Shown here: positions 17,078 through 25,680 of the stretch, in pieces
How the letters are laid out: the number at the start of each line of letters is the position of its first letter
Numbering within the stretch: position 1 is the first letter of the stretch
Origin: Roseivirga sp. 4D4
GTDB lineage: Bacteria; Bacteroidota; Bacteroidia; Cytophagales; Cyclobacteriaceae
Direction: 5' to 3'
DNA length: 64,000 nucleotides
NCBI RefSeq assembly: GCF_001747095.1
Contig: NZ_MDGP01000001.1
Span: 1,533,001 to 1,597,000, forward strand
The notes under the pieces: model-generated
Told to the model about the DNA's origin: nothing
Databases searched by the model: none
What the model saw: only the letters and a program-made list of their open reading frames with translations
Program-made: the position numbers and the translations under genes

Positions 17078-17629
17078 TTACTCTTCGCCATCGTCAAACT
17101 GGAAAGAGTAATGCGTCTTGTCTAATTTAAGGGTGTCTTCATTGAATGCTTTGATGAATTTCTCAATAACATCATGAGTGATCGCGTCTACATGAAGTCC
17201 CACATCCAAGCCGATACCAAAGTCAGCGTGCTCGTCTAAATCCACATGCTCCTGAACTTTCACCGCTTCCTCTTCTTCTAACTCATCCATTACTTCGGTC
17301 AAGTAAAGGCCAATTTCTTCCTCCAAATCATCCAAGGGCTCAATATCTCCATTCTCATCTTCCTCATACGAGATAGACTTATAGTCAGGGAACTTTTGCG
17401 CCACCTTGTGCTCTGCTAATTCATGAATCTCACTGCTATGTTGTAACCTAAGGGTATAGATCGCAGCATCATAGATCACTTCTTTGCCTTCATATTTCCC
17501 AATAAAGTAGAAATTCATAAAGTCATCAGAGTTGTCCTCAGATTCTATGACTACGTAAGATTGATCTTCACCAATTTCTGATTTTATCTTGGCGATTTCT
17601 GCTGGATCGAATCCATCATTGTTTTTCAT
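17078..17629 (-). CDS. Acidic soluble protein of unknown function
   Basis: A 183-residue cytoplasmic-type protein with a strong excess of D and E, including the clusters SYEEDENGDIEPLDDLEEEIG and MDELEEEEAV. No signal peptide or membrane helix. I do not recognise a domain, though a similar acidic family seems common in Cytophagales. It could be a small adaptor, but nothing in the sequence shows it. It is followed by a strong terminator and lies 48 bases after the thioesterase gene. Confidence 0.7.
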   Translation of the reverse strand: MKNNDGFDPAEIAKIKSEIGEDQSYVVIESEDNSDDFMNFYFIGKYEGKEVIYDAAIYTLRLQHSSEIHELAEHKVAQKFPDYKSISYEEDENGDIEPLDDLEEEIGLYLTEVMDELEEEEAVKVQEHVDLDEHADFGIGLDVGLHVDAITHDVIEKFIKAFNEDTLKLDKTHYSFQFDDGEE

Positions 17630-17677
17630 ATGCTATTCTTATAAAGTATTTGGCTGCTGCCGAAAAAATCTTGTATT

Positions 17678-18199
17678 CTAAACTTCAGTTTGGATAAGTT
17701 GTTTGACCTCCTTCACTCGATCATCAAACAAGGTTGGGTCATAATTCACACCCTCAAACTTCATGGCACCAAGATATGCCTTTACTTCATCAGAGTGTAC
17801 AATCGTTCTACTGGTATTCATACCAACATACTTGAAGGTGGTCCACATCAGTGTTTTTAGGTGGCTTTTATAGTCGTCAAGCATTAAGTACTCTACCACT
17901 ATTGTATTATCGTCAAACCACACTAATCGCGTGATTATCCTGACCCATTCACCAAGATTAGCCGGTTTTAAGTATGCAATATGGTGGTTATAAACTACCC
18001 AAAATGCCTCGTAGGATTTGATCAAATCCATGATTTCCACCCCATATAACTTAGGTACCTGATCTTCTCGGGCATTAAAAAAATAATCTAGATACTTAGC
18101 ATTATTAAGATGTCTGAGGGGATCACAGTCCTGAAAACGGATAATTACCCTTGACTCAGTTTGTTTAGCGTACTCTCTGTGCGGATCGACAATGAACAT
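17678..18199 (-). CDS. Acyl-CoA thioesterase, hotdog fold
   Basis: A 173-residue 4HBT/YbgC-type thioesterase. The signature RFQDCDPLRHLNNAKYLDYF (about residues 21-40) has the acidic D24 and the HLNN helix start typical of this group. It hydrolyses acyl-CoA or acyl-ACP thioesters in the cytoplasm. Its start codon overlaps the stop of the preceding DinB-superfamily gene by one base (TAATG), so the two are translationally coupled. It is longer than the paralogue near 12.1 kb, with an extended C-terminus. Confidence 0.85.
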   Translation of the reverse strand: MFIVDPHREYAKQTESRVIIRFQDCDPLRHLNNAKYLDYFFNAREDQVPKLYGVEIMDLIKSYEAFWVVYNHHIAYLKPANLGEWVRIITRLVWFDDNTIVVEYLMLDDYKSHLKTLMWTTFKYVGMNTSRTIVHSDEVKAYLGAMKFEGVNYDPTLFDDRVKEVKQLIQTEV

Positions 18200-18711
18200 T
18201 ACAAATACTTTTCTTTGATAATCATAATATGATGTGCGTAGTGACCTGCGGTGAGAGCCGCCAATGCACGCACGGTGATTCTCGAGCCACTGGCAATCCC
18301 TTCTCTCATCGCCTCCTCCTCCGTCACATCTTGAAGCAATGCAAGTGTCGCTGTGCGGATTGCTTTGAATTCATCAACCAATGAACTCATCGACCTTGTT
18401 TCCATACGGCTGTTTTCCTGATAAATGTCCTGATCCATTCCGGGAAGCTCCACATCATGACCTCTAACAATGCTCAGGGCACGATATGAAAACACACGTT
18501 CAGCATCGTTTAAATGATTGAAAACCTCTTTGACTGACCACTTCCCTGGGGCATAACGATAATCCATTTTATCATCTGGAATAGTGCTAAAAAAATCTGC
18601 AACAGACGTCAATTGACGTTCTAAAACGACATAAAGATCCTCATCGGGAAGCTTACTGACGTAGGGTTCATAAAACGGATTGTACTCTGATGCTTGTGGC
18701 TTTTGAATCAT
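18199..18711 (-). CDS. DinB-superfamily metal-binding protein
   Basis: A 170-residue four-helix protein of the DinB/YfiT superfamily (not the polymerase of the same name). The likely metal ligands are the histidine in EVFNHLNDAE (about residue 66) and the pair in AGHYAHH near the C-terminus, as in family members that bind nickel or zinc. Known relatives include bacillithiol-dependent transferases, so a thiol-transfer role is possible but unproven. It is coupled to the downstream thioesterase by a one-base overlap and lies 31 bases after the gamma carbonic anhydrase gene. Confidence 0.83.
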   Translation of the reverse strand: MIQKPQASEYNPFYEPYVSKLPDEDLYVVLERQLTSVADFFSTIPDDKMDYRYAPGKWSVKEVFNHLNDAERVFSYRALSIVRGHDVELPGMDQDIYQENSRMETRSMSSLVDEFKAIRTATLALLQDVTEEEAMREGIASGSRITVRALAALTAGHYAHHIMIIKEKYL

Positions 18712-18742
18712 GCTTGAATTTATAAAAATCTCGAACTGAAGA

Positions 18743-19255
18743 CTAATCGTCTATCCATGAAGTATACATGATATAGTGCTCCGGAGTTCGGTCAATTACT
18801 TGTCTCAGTTTTTCATCAATATCTTTTACTTTTCTGGCGGGAGTTCCGGCATAAAGTGAATTCTCTTCTACAACAGTATTGGCAAGAACAACAGCTCCAG
18901 CAGCAATCATAGAACCAGATTTGATCACGGCATTATCCATAACGATGGCTCCCATCCCTATCAGAACACTGTCTTCAACAATACAGCCATGAACAATGGC
19001 ATTATGACCGACAGATACATTCTTGCCAAAAACGGTTTTTGAATGATTCAAAGTTCCATGTATAACGGCTCCATCCTGAATATTACAGTTCTCTCCCATC
19101 TCAATAGAGCATACGTCTCCGCGAATCACAGCATTAAACCAGACGTTACAGTTGTCAGCTAGCGTAACATCACCGATAACCGTGGCATTATCGGCCAACC
19201 AACAAGACTTTGAAATCTTGGGTTGAACTCCCTTTACTCCTTTTATTATAGGCAT
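18743..19255 (-). CDS. Gamma-carbonic-anhydrase family protein (left-handed beta helix)
   Basis: A 170-residue trimeric hexapeptide-repeat protein. Repeats such as NCNVWFNAVIRGD, NCNIQDGAVIHG and NVSVGHNAIVHG form the left-handed beta helix, and the three metal-binding histidines can be assigned to HGT (near 66), GHN and HGC (near 88-94). Family proteins (YrdA/PaaY type) are trimers with zinc or iron between subunits; only some show carbonic anhydrase activity. It heads a likely three-gene operon with the DinB-superfamily and thioesterase genes. A perfect 12-bp palindrome lies just upstream. Confidence 0.93.
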   Translation of the reverse strand: MPIIKGVKGVQPKISKSCWLADNATVIGDVTLADNCNVWFNAVIRGDVCSIEMGENCNIQDGAVIHGTLNHSKTVFGKNVSVGHNAIVHGCIVEDSVLIGMGAIVMDNAVIKSGSMIAAGAVVLANTVVEENSLYAGTPARKVKDIDEKLRQVIDRTPEHYIMYTSWIDD

Positions 19256-19267
19256 TTATAAAAATAT

Positions 19268-19279
19268 ATGTACGTACAT
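19268..19279. promoter_or_regulatory. Perfect 12-bp palindrome ATGTACGTACAT, possible operator
   Basis: Fully self-complementary 12-mer lying 13 bases before the ATG of the gamma carbonic anhydrase gene, in the divergent gap shared with the YceI gene. It suggests a site for a dimeric regulator, but no second copy was seen. Confidence 0.3.
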
Positions 19280-19393
19280 TGAACTTTTTAGAATGCTTCA
19301 GAGTTTAACTCACAACTCGAAACAATTCACTCCAAATCATGTTAGTGGAATGTCCGATTAAAGAAAAGAAAATAACCCTACAAATTGACAAAA

Positions 19394-20137
19394 ATGAAAA
19401 ATTTAAAATCTACTCTAGGCCTATTGCTACTTGCAACACTTGTTTGGGCCTGTGGCCCTAAAGGCTCTACAGTTGAAACCTCTGAGGCTAAAGCTGTTGC
19501 CACCAATACTGAAGCGACTAGCATTCAAGTGAATACAGCCAACAGTATCGTAACTTGGATTGGCTCAAAGCCGGCTGGTAAGCATAATGGAACAATTGGA
19601 ATCACTGGTGGCGAGGTACTTGTGAAAGGTGACGCGGTAGTTGGTGGAAACTTTGACATAGATATTAACTCATTAGTCGTTTTAGATATGCCTGCTGATT
19701 CTGAGTGGAATGCTAAACTGAGAGGTCATTTGATGTCTGCTGACTTCTTTGAAGCAGAGAACTTCCCGACCGCTAAATTTGAAATCACTGGTGCGGAAGC
19801 TTTCAATGCTGGTAGTTTAGTGGCTGACCTTGATGAGCCTCAGACTGATTATACACCTGCATCACTTGCTGATGTAATGGTTGAAAACCCAACCCACATC
19901 ATTTCAGGTAACTTAACGATGAGAGGCACAACTAAGAACATCTCATTTCCTGCATCCGTTTCTTTAGAAAATGGTGTTATCAAAGCAATAGCCAACTTTA
20001 ACATCGACAGAACAGAATGGGGCTTGAAATTCAAAGAGAGAGCTTCATTGGCTGAAAAGCTTAAGGACGATTTTATTTACAATACAGTGAATGTTGGCTT
20101 TGAATTAGAGGCTGGTACTCAAAAAGGAACTGAATAA
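19394..20137 (+). CDS. YceI-family lipoprotein
   Basis: A 247-residue lipoprotein (lipobox VWAC, C20) followed by a T/E/A-rich spacer and a YceI domain from about residue 45. YceI proteins are beta-barrel lipocalin-like folds that bind isoprenoid-type lipids. Features include VTWIGSKPAGKHNGTIGI, LRGHLMSADFFEAENFPTAKF and DRTEWGLKF, all typical. It likely sits at the membrane facing the periplasm. The ATG is used; a TTG lies three codons upstream. A hairpin terminator follows, so it is probably transcribed alone. Confidence 0.92.
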   Translation: MKNLKSTLGLLLLATLVWACGPKGSTVETSEAKAVATNTEATSIQVNTANSIVTWIGSKPAGKHNGTIGITGGEVLVKGDAVVGGNFDIDINSLVVLDMPADSEWNAKLRGHLMSADFFEAENFPTAKFEITGAEAFNAGSLVADLDEPQTDYTPASLADVMVENPTHIISGNLTMRGTTKNISFPASVSLENGVIKAIANFNIDRTEWGLKFKERASLAEKLKDDFIYNTVNVGFELEAGTQKGTE

Positions 20138-20157
20138 GTTTTCTTAAAAAAGACATG

Positions 20158-20188
20158 AGCCCTGGGTATCGATGCCTGGGGCTTTTTT
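20158..20188 (+). terminator. Terminator of the YceI gene
   Basis: AGCCC / GGGCT arms with imperfect inner pairing (TGG / CC), followed by six T. Confidence 0.75.
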
Positions 20189-20224
20189 ATGCCCTAGGCT
20201 TTATGCATTTTTGCACCCTTCGAT

Positions 20225-21544
20225 ATGACAATTGTTGATTTTCCATACTTAGGCATAAGCCGAGATGAGTTTATACTTAAAGCATTAAACTGGGCCAATG
20301 AGCATAGCCATTTTGCTTACTTCAACAATAATCAAGTCAATTATCCGCATGAGGGTTTTCACCATGTGCTTGCCATCGGTGCCCATAGTAAATTGGCTTC
20401 TACGGAAGGGAGCATCTTCAATGACCTAAGGACCTTTCTCGAAGGCATCACTACAAGTGATACCTCTAATGACTGGCTGGTAGGCTACCTGGGATATGAC
20501 TTAAAAAACGAGATTGAAAAACTGACCAGCACCAATGTGGATCGCCTCGGTTTCCCTCAAACCCAGTTCTTTAATCCAACCCACCTACTCCATTTTCGGG
20601 GTAATCACTTAGAGATCGAGAGTAAGCAGGAAGGGATTTTAGAGACTATATTAGATATTCAAGTCACCCTTATTGAAAGTGAACTAACCGAACCGAAGCC
20701 ATCCGTAAGCAAGGATCAGTACCTTTCAAATGTCGATCGATTAAGGCAACACATCGAAGAAGGTGATTGCTATGAGGTAAACTACTGCCAAGAGTTTCAT
20801 GGTGATGTTCATCGCCTGAATCCAATCGGATTATATCATAGTCTAAACGCAATTTCTCCCAACCCCTTTTCTTGTTTGCAAAAGTTTGGTGAGCATTATA
20901 TCATCTCTGCTTCACCAGAACGATTTATGAAAAAGGAAGGGCAGACCATCATATCACAACCTATTAAAGGCACTCGGCCGCGTAGTAATAATTCGAATGA
21001 AGACATCAGACTCAAAACCGACCTAAGAAACGATCCTAAAGAACAGGCTGAGAATATGATGATTGTCGATCTGGTTAGAAATGACTTAGCCAGAACAGCA
21101 AAGACGGGTTCGGTTAAGGTCGAAGAGATTTTTGGTATTTACTCCTTCCCACAAGTGCACCAGATGATTTCCACAATCACCTCCGAAATCAGAGACGACA
21201 TTGATGCTGTAGAAGTAATTGAAAAGGCCTTCCCGATGGGTAGCATGACAGGCGCTCCAAAGGTGAAGGTTATGGAACTGATTGAAAAGTACGAAAACAC
21301 CAAACGAGGCCCATTCTCTGGAGCCGCTGGTTACTTTGACGGCAGTGAATCATTTGACTTTAACGTTCTGATCCGAAGCCTCTTCATCAATCAAGAAACT
21401 GGTAAGTATGCCTTCCAGGTTGGTGGAGCCATTACTTATGACTCCATTCCTGAAAAAGAGTATGAAGAGTGCTTAGTCAAAGCCAAGGCAATCTTTGCAC
21501 TGATTGAAAAACAGCGCGTACCTAGTTCCCCTGTAGGCGTATGA
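20225..21544 (+). CDS. pabB: Aminodeoxychorismate synthase component I
   Basis: A 439-residue chorismate-binding enzyme, probably PabB, making 4-amino-4-deoxychorismate for folate. Key family motifs are SPERFM, QPIKGTRPR (about residues 240-260), EQAENMMIVDLVRNDL and the C-terminal PMGSMTGAPK, followed by FSGAAGYFD. PabB is distinguished from TrpE by the PIKGT lysine; TrpE usually has PIAGT. No glutamine amidotransferase (PabA) gene is adjacent. The 3' end overlaps the convergent FKBP lipoprotein gene by 23 bases, so the two transcripts are antisense there. Confidence 0.9.
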   Translation: MTIVDFPYLGISRDEFILKALNWANEHSHFAYFNNNQVNYPHEGFHHVLAIGAHSKLASTEGSIFNDLRTFLEGITTSDTSNDWLVGYLGYDLKNEIEKLTSTNVDRLGFPQTQFFNPTHLLHFRGNHLEIESKQEGILETILDIQVTLIESELTEPKPSVSKDQYLSNVDRLRQHIEEGDCYEVNYCQEFHGDVHRLNPIGLYHSLNAISPNPFSCLQKFGEHYIISASPERFMKKEGQTIISQPIKGTRPRSNNSNEDIRLKTDLRNDPKEQAENMMIVDLVRNDLARTAKTGSVKVEEIFGIYSFPQVHQMISTITSEIRDDIDAVEVIEKAFPMGSMTGAPKVKVMELIEKYENTKRGPFSGAAGYFDGSESFDFNVLIRSLFINQETGKYAFQVGGAITYDSIPEKEYEECLVKAKAIFALIEKQRVPSSPVGV

Positions 21545-22331
21545 TATAAGACCTCAAGGCGTCTGCATTTGTGGTGTCTGAGGCAGTAGCTAAGCCCGTA
21601 TTTAGAGTGGATATTGCTTCTTCTTTTTGTCCCAGTCTCTCTTGTGCCTGCGCTTTTGAAAAGAATCCTCCCAAATCAGCGGTTTCCGTAAGTTTAAAAT
21701 CCCAGAGTGCCACGGCATCTTCAAATTTCTCATCCCGCATCATTCTTCGGTGCAGGTTATACCATTCTGCAATTTCGTATCTGTAGGTAGCAGTATCCAA
21801 GTCAAGACCTTGGTAGTGGCTTACCATTTCTTCTATGCCACCTTCTTCATAAACAGGGTAAAGTACATCAGCTAAGAAAATCTTCGGTTCACCTACCTTC
21901 ACCATATTCAAATCAAAAAACAAGGTAGCATTTGGGGGAATATCATCTCCCGCACCGCGGGTTCCATATCCCAGTTCTGGGGGTATTATTGCCAGAATCC
22001 GGTCTCCTTCCCTACCATACATTACCACCTCATCAAAGCCTTTGATCAGTGAGGTACGCTTTGCATCAAATTCGAAAATTTGTTCCCCCTCATTGTAGGT
22101 AGACCACACCGTATCACCGGCAACCATCAAATTAATATGGGTAGATACACGACTTAGCGAATCGATCTTTGGCCCATCGCCTCTCTCTAAATAGAGGTAC
22201 TTGACACCACTGGCCAAGAAAACAGTGTCTTGGTTTGATTCTGAAGCGCTTTCCCCACCACAGCTATTTAAAAGTACTGTGGTAGCAAGAAATGGAAGGA
22301 TAAGGCAAAAAGTAAGTGTCTTCTTTGACAT
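21522..22331 (-). CDS. FKBP-type peptidyl-prolyl isomerase lipoprotein
   Basis: A 269-residue lipoprotein (lipobox LLNSC, C24). Residues about 40-150 form an FKBP domain, with IKGFDEVVMYGREGDRILAIIPPELGYGTRG and the closing IPPNATLFFDLNMV strands typical of the family. The rest is helical with a TPR-like segment (EDAVALWDFKL, KEEAISTLNTGL). It probably acts in the periplasm as a folding helper. A -7 box lies 17 bases before the ATG. Its last 23 bases overlap pabB on the other strand. Confidence 0.88.
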   Translation of the reverse strand: MSKKTLTFCLILPFLATTVLLNSCGGESASESNQDTVFLASGVKYLYLERGDGPKIDSLSRVSTHINLMVAGDTVWSTYNEGEQIFEFDAKRTSLIKGFDEVVMYGREGDRILAIIPPELGYGTRGAGDDIPPNATLFFDLNMVKVGEPKIFLADVLYPVYEEGGIEEMVSHYQGLDLDTATYRYEIAEWYNLHRRMMRDEKFEDAVALWDFKLTETADLGGFFSKAQAQERLGQKEEAISTLNTGLATASDTTNADALRSYIIRLQGN

Positions 22332-22347
22332 AGGTTAAGGTTTGCCC

Positions 22348-22355
22348 CAAATGTA
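22348..22355 (-). promoter_or_regulatory. -7 box (TAnnTTTG) for the FKBP lipoprotein gene
   Basis: TACATTTG on the minus strand matches the Bacteroidota consensus 17 bases before the start codon. A -33 element is not clear. Confidence 0.45.
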
Positions 22356-22374
22356 CTAAAGAATATTTTTGACC

Positions 22375-22410
22375 ATAAAAAAGGGTAAGCATCATAAAAT
22401 GCTTACCCTT
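22375..22410 (-). terminator. Terminator of the beta-propeller-like lipoprotein gene
   Basis: Perfect 12-bp stem AAGGGTAAGCAT / ATGCTTACCCTT with a six-base loop; on the minus strand it is followed by a T-rich tract. Confidence 0.9.
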
Positions 22411-22430
22411 AGAAAAGCCTGCTTGATACA

Positions 22431-24023
22431 CTAATACTTCAGCGGAGATCTATTTAAGGTAACCTTCCATACTTTGTTGGAAGCTCTTGATTTACCCGGG
22501 CCAAAAGTACCAGGTATTGAATTAAATGCCTCAATACCCCCGTAGATATACCCAATATCTATACTGTTAGACTCACCAAATGTCGCATCTGCATCGACAA
22601 CTTCTGTCACATCATTGCCCGCCTTTTTGAAAACAATGTTTGTTTGAGAATTAAAGATAAAAGTTGATTCGGCTCCATAGAAGCTACTGGTGTTACCAAA
22701 TATATTGGTATTGCCAACTTTCGGTGTACTTGTACCTGTATTCAAATCATAAGTAATGTGCATCAAGCTGTCGGTAAAACCAGAAAGCAAAGACCTGTCA
22801 CTCTGATAAGTGCCATTACCAATTCCGCCAAATAGGAACGTCTGCACCGTCTCAGTCCCTGCATCAAAAATCTCAAAATCGGCACATGCATAAACGTTCA
22901 AATTATTTTGATTGTAGGCCTCATCTAAGGTATAGTACGGACTCGCTTGTGAAGCGCTATTCACTTTGACTCCAGGATGCACATAAATGGCACTGTTCCA
23001 GGCATCATTAATCTCTTGACCATCCTTCTTGTAACTTGGTTTAAAAACACCGCCATAGAACGTCAAACCTTCCGTTAGGTTTTTATTTTGATCATAAAAC
23101 AAACCTGAAACTACAGGACCGTCTCGTCTCCTAAATTTTGAGGTAGCATCGGCAGTAACAGTATTAAGCTTAGTTGGGGCGATATCCGAAATTGGGGTCC
23201 CAACACTGATATCAAGCGAAAAAGAATCTTTCTTCACCATAGTGAACGGATAGACGGCATCCAAATACTTCTGGCCTTGAAACGCTGAATTAGTTACAGA
23301 ACTGCCAAAATTATGGCCTCCGGCTACATAGAATGTATCATCAATTTTAAACATTTCAGCTCCGGTACTTATTAATTCATCATTACTTCCAAAAGCAAAC
23401 AGGTCCTCCCAGTCGATTTTGTCAAGGTTCTTACCCGTGACCAGCTTAATTAACCCTGAAATATTGATTTTGGCAACATGGCCAAAGGTCTGGTAAGCAC
23501 TACTGTTTTGTGTAGAAGCAAGTGGAGTTCCGTACCCTCCTACTAAATATAGATAGCCGCCCTCTTGCATCACCAAAGGATTTGTATTTCGAAAAACGGT
23601 AGCGAACGTATTTAACTGAGTCACAAGCCCTGTGTGCTTCGACAAATTAGTTTTAACGGCACCGACAAGGTCTTGAAAAGGCATTCCGGAAAGCTGATCA
23701 GTTGCAGTGTTATATACCAGGATATTCTCATTAAAAGACCATGGCACAAACGAGGTTGTTGCATAGTTCCCATTCATGTCGTGGAGACCTCCGTCATCAA
23801 GGTCTTGATTGGTACGACCGGCAAATAAAAGCCAAGTCTCACCATCAACACCATGTGCGAAAGACTGTAAAGCCGGTGCCTGGTCTAGATTATCCATCAG
23901 ACTTACGGATACTTCATAAAAATATTCGGTAGGATAAGCCTCCTCTTTGGCAGGCTTATTACACGAAGAGATCGTGAAAATCAGAGTACAAAAAAAGATT
24001 AAGTGTAAGGTTAGTTTTTTCAT
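22431..24023 (-). CDS. Large lipoprotein, kelch-like propeller suspected
   Basis: A 530-residue lipoprotein (lipobox TISSC, C21). The mature part has repeated glycine-pair and aromatic strands (GVDGETWLLFAGR, GGYLYLVGGYG, IDDTFYVAGGH, ETVQTFLFGGIGNG, IGYIYGGIEAF) that read like kelch-type beta-propeller blades, each with GG after a hydrophobic strand. No catalytic motif is visible and I know no named family for it. It is monocistronic: a strong terminator follows and it is divergent from miaB. It is probably a surface or periplasmic binding protein (inference). Confidence 0.72.
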   Translation of the reverse strand: MKKLTLHLIFFCTLIFTISSCNKPAKEEAYPTEYFYEVSVSLMDNLDQAPALQSFAHGVDGETWLLFAGRTNQDLDDGGLHDMNGNYATTSFVPWSFNENILVYNTATDQLSGMPFQDLVGAVKTNLSKHTGLVTQLNTFATVFRNTNPLVMQEGGYLYLVGGYGTPLASTQNSSAYQTFGHVAKINISGLIKLVTGKNLDKIDWEDLFAFGSNDELISTGAEMFKIDDTFYVAGGHNFGSSVTNSAFQGQKYLDAVYPFTMVKKDSFSLDISVGTPISDIAPTKLNTVTADATSKFRRRDGPVVSGLFYDQNKNLTEGLTFYGGVFKPSYKKDGQEINDAWNSAIYVHPGVKVNSASQASPYYTLDEAYNQNNLNVYACADFEIFDAGTETVQTFLFGGIGNGTYQSDRSLLSGFTDSLMHITYDLNTGTSTPKVGNTNIFGNTSSFYGAESTFIFNSQTNIVFKKAGNDVTEVVDADATFGESNSIDIGYIYGGIEAFNSIPGTFGPGKSRASNKVWKVTLNRSPLKY

Positions 24024-24165
24024 AACATGTGTATTTGGTCTTAAGCAATATAAATAAGGGAACTACTCTAAGGCAAAATGAAATTTAAAAATAGCTGTAA
24101 CCAGCTAGTCCGTCCGAAACCGCAAAGTAAGACTGCCAATCTGTCACCTTTTGGAGTAAAAGCAT

Positions 24166-24173
24166 TATATTTG
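24166..24173 (+). promoter_or_regulatory. -7 box (TAnnTTTG) for miaB and its operon
   Basis: TATATTTG matches the consensus exactly, 26 bases before the miaB ATG. No TTG is seen at the standard upstream spacing. Confidence 0.5.
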
Positions 24174-24199
24174 CCGCTCGAAATTGAGCAGAAAGATTG

Positions 24200-25669
24200 A
24201 TGGAGAAGATCATTCAAGATATAGACATTCTAGATAGAAATAGCCAGGAGGCGATGGACACTGTAAAAACTTCTAAGGAGGAAAATACAGGTCAAAAGAA
24301 GAAGCTTTATATAGAAAGCTATGGTTGCCAGATGAACTTCGCTGATAGTGAAGTGGTGACTTCCATTATGAAAGACAATGGTTATGACACCACGTCAGAC
24401 TTTGAAAGTGCTGATGTTGTGTTTCTTAACACATGCTCAATTAGAGAAAAGGCAGAACAAACTGTAAGAAAGAGACTTAGCCAATTCAACAAAGTCAAGA
24501 AGGCAAAGCCTGAAATGACAATTGGTGTATTGGGTTGTATGGCAGAACGACTTAAGGACAAATTGCTCGAAGAAGAAAAGATTGTCGATGTAGTTGTTGG
24601 TCCAGATGCCTATAGAGACTTGCCTAAACTGGTGGAGACAGCTGAAGATGGATTGAAGGCCGTTAATACCTTCCTGTCAAGGGAAGAAACCTATGCTGAT
24701 ATCTCTCCTGTAAGGCTCAATTCTAATGGCGTAACCGCATTTGTATCCATTATGCGCGGTTGTGATAACATGTGTTCATTCTGCGTGGTCCCTTTTACTC
24801 GAGGAAGAGAACGAAGCAGAGATCCACATTCTATTGTAAAAGAAGCGCAGGACCTTTTTGATCAAGGGTACAAGGAAGTCACACTACTCGGACAGAATGT
24901 TGACTCTTACAAATGGTCAGAGGATGAGAATAATAAAGCATGGTTAGAGAAGAAGGAAAAACAGGGCGAGGAAGTGCAGGTCGTGAACTTCGCCAACTTG
25001 TTGGAAATGGTGGCAAAGGTCTCTCCTGAGCTTCGCGTTAGATTCTCTACATCTCACCCCAAGGACATTACGGACGAGGTGCTCCATACCATGAAGCGCT
25101 ACGAAAACATTTGCAAATACATTCATTTACCGGCCCAGAGTGGTAATTCTCGCGTGCTTGATTTAATGAACAGAACCTATACCCGTGAGTGGTATATCAA
25201 TCGCGTGGATGCCATTAGAGAAATCCTAGGAGAAGAATGTGGTATTTCGTCCGATATGATCGCGGGTTTTTGTACCGAAACAGAGGAAGAGCACCAAGAC
25301 ACTTTGACCCTCATGGATTATGTACAATACGACTTCTCTTATATGTTCTTCTATTCTGAAAGACCAGGCACGCTAGCAGCGAAGAAATTCGAAGACGACA
25401 TTCCTCTGGATGTTAAAAAGAAACGCCTTCAGGAAATCATTGCCAAACAACAGGCTATTTCTTTAAAGAGAAATAAAATGGATGTAGGACAAGTACAGAA
25501 AGTCTTAATCGAAGGAAGATCCAAAAGGTCTGACCAACAGCTTCAAGGTCGAAATTCTGCCAACAAGGTCGTTATTTTTTCAAGGGAGAAGTACCAAAAA
25601 GGTCAGTATGTCAATGTCCTCATTGAGGATTGTACAGCAGCTACCCTATTTGGTAAGGTCGTTTCATAA
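24200..25669 (+). CDS. miaB: tRNA-2-methylthio-N6-dimethylallyladenosine synthase
   Basis: A 489-residue radical-SAM methylthiotransferase that adds a methylthio group to i6A37 in tRNA. The N-terminal UPF0004 domain holds the auxiliary cluster cysteines C43 (YGCQMN), C79 (NTCSIRE) and C113 (LGCMAER). The radical-SAM cluster is C188, C192 and C195 in [10 protein letters not shown]. The TRAM RNA-binding domain is at the C-terminus (about 425-489). The ATG is used, not the TTG one codon earlier. The first 30 residues are an extra acidic/polar extension before the domain. The sigma-54 activator gene follows by 11 bases. Confidence 0.96.
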   Translation: MEKIIQDIDILDRNSQEAMDTVKTSKEENTGQKKKLYIESYGCQMNFADSEVVTSIMKDNGYDTTSDFESADVVFLNTCSIREKAEQTVRKRLSQFNKVKKAKPEMTIGVLGCMAERLKDKLLEEEKIVDVVVGPDAYRDLPKLVETAEDGLKAVNTFLSREETYADISPVRLNSNGVTAFVSIMRGCDNMCSFCVVPFTRGRERSRDPHSIVKEAQDLFDQGYKEVTLLGQNVDSYKWSEDENNKAWLEKKEKQGEEVQVVNFANLLEMVAKVSPELRVRFSTSHPKDITDEVLHTMKRYENICKYIHLPAQSGNSRVLDLMNRTYTREWYINRVDAIREILGEECGISSDMIAGFCTETEEEHQDTLTLMDYVQYDFSYMFFYSERPGTLAAKKFEDDIPLDVKKKRLQEIIAKQQAISLKRNKMDVGQVQKVLIEGRSKRSDQQLQGRNSANKVVIFSREKYQKGQYVNVLIEDCTAATLFGKVVS

Positions 25670-25680
25670 ACCCAAAAGAT

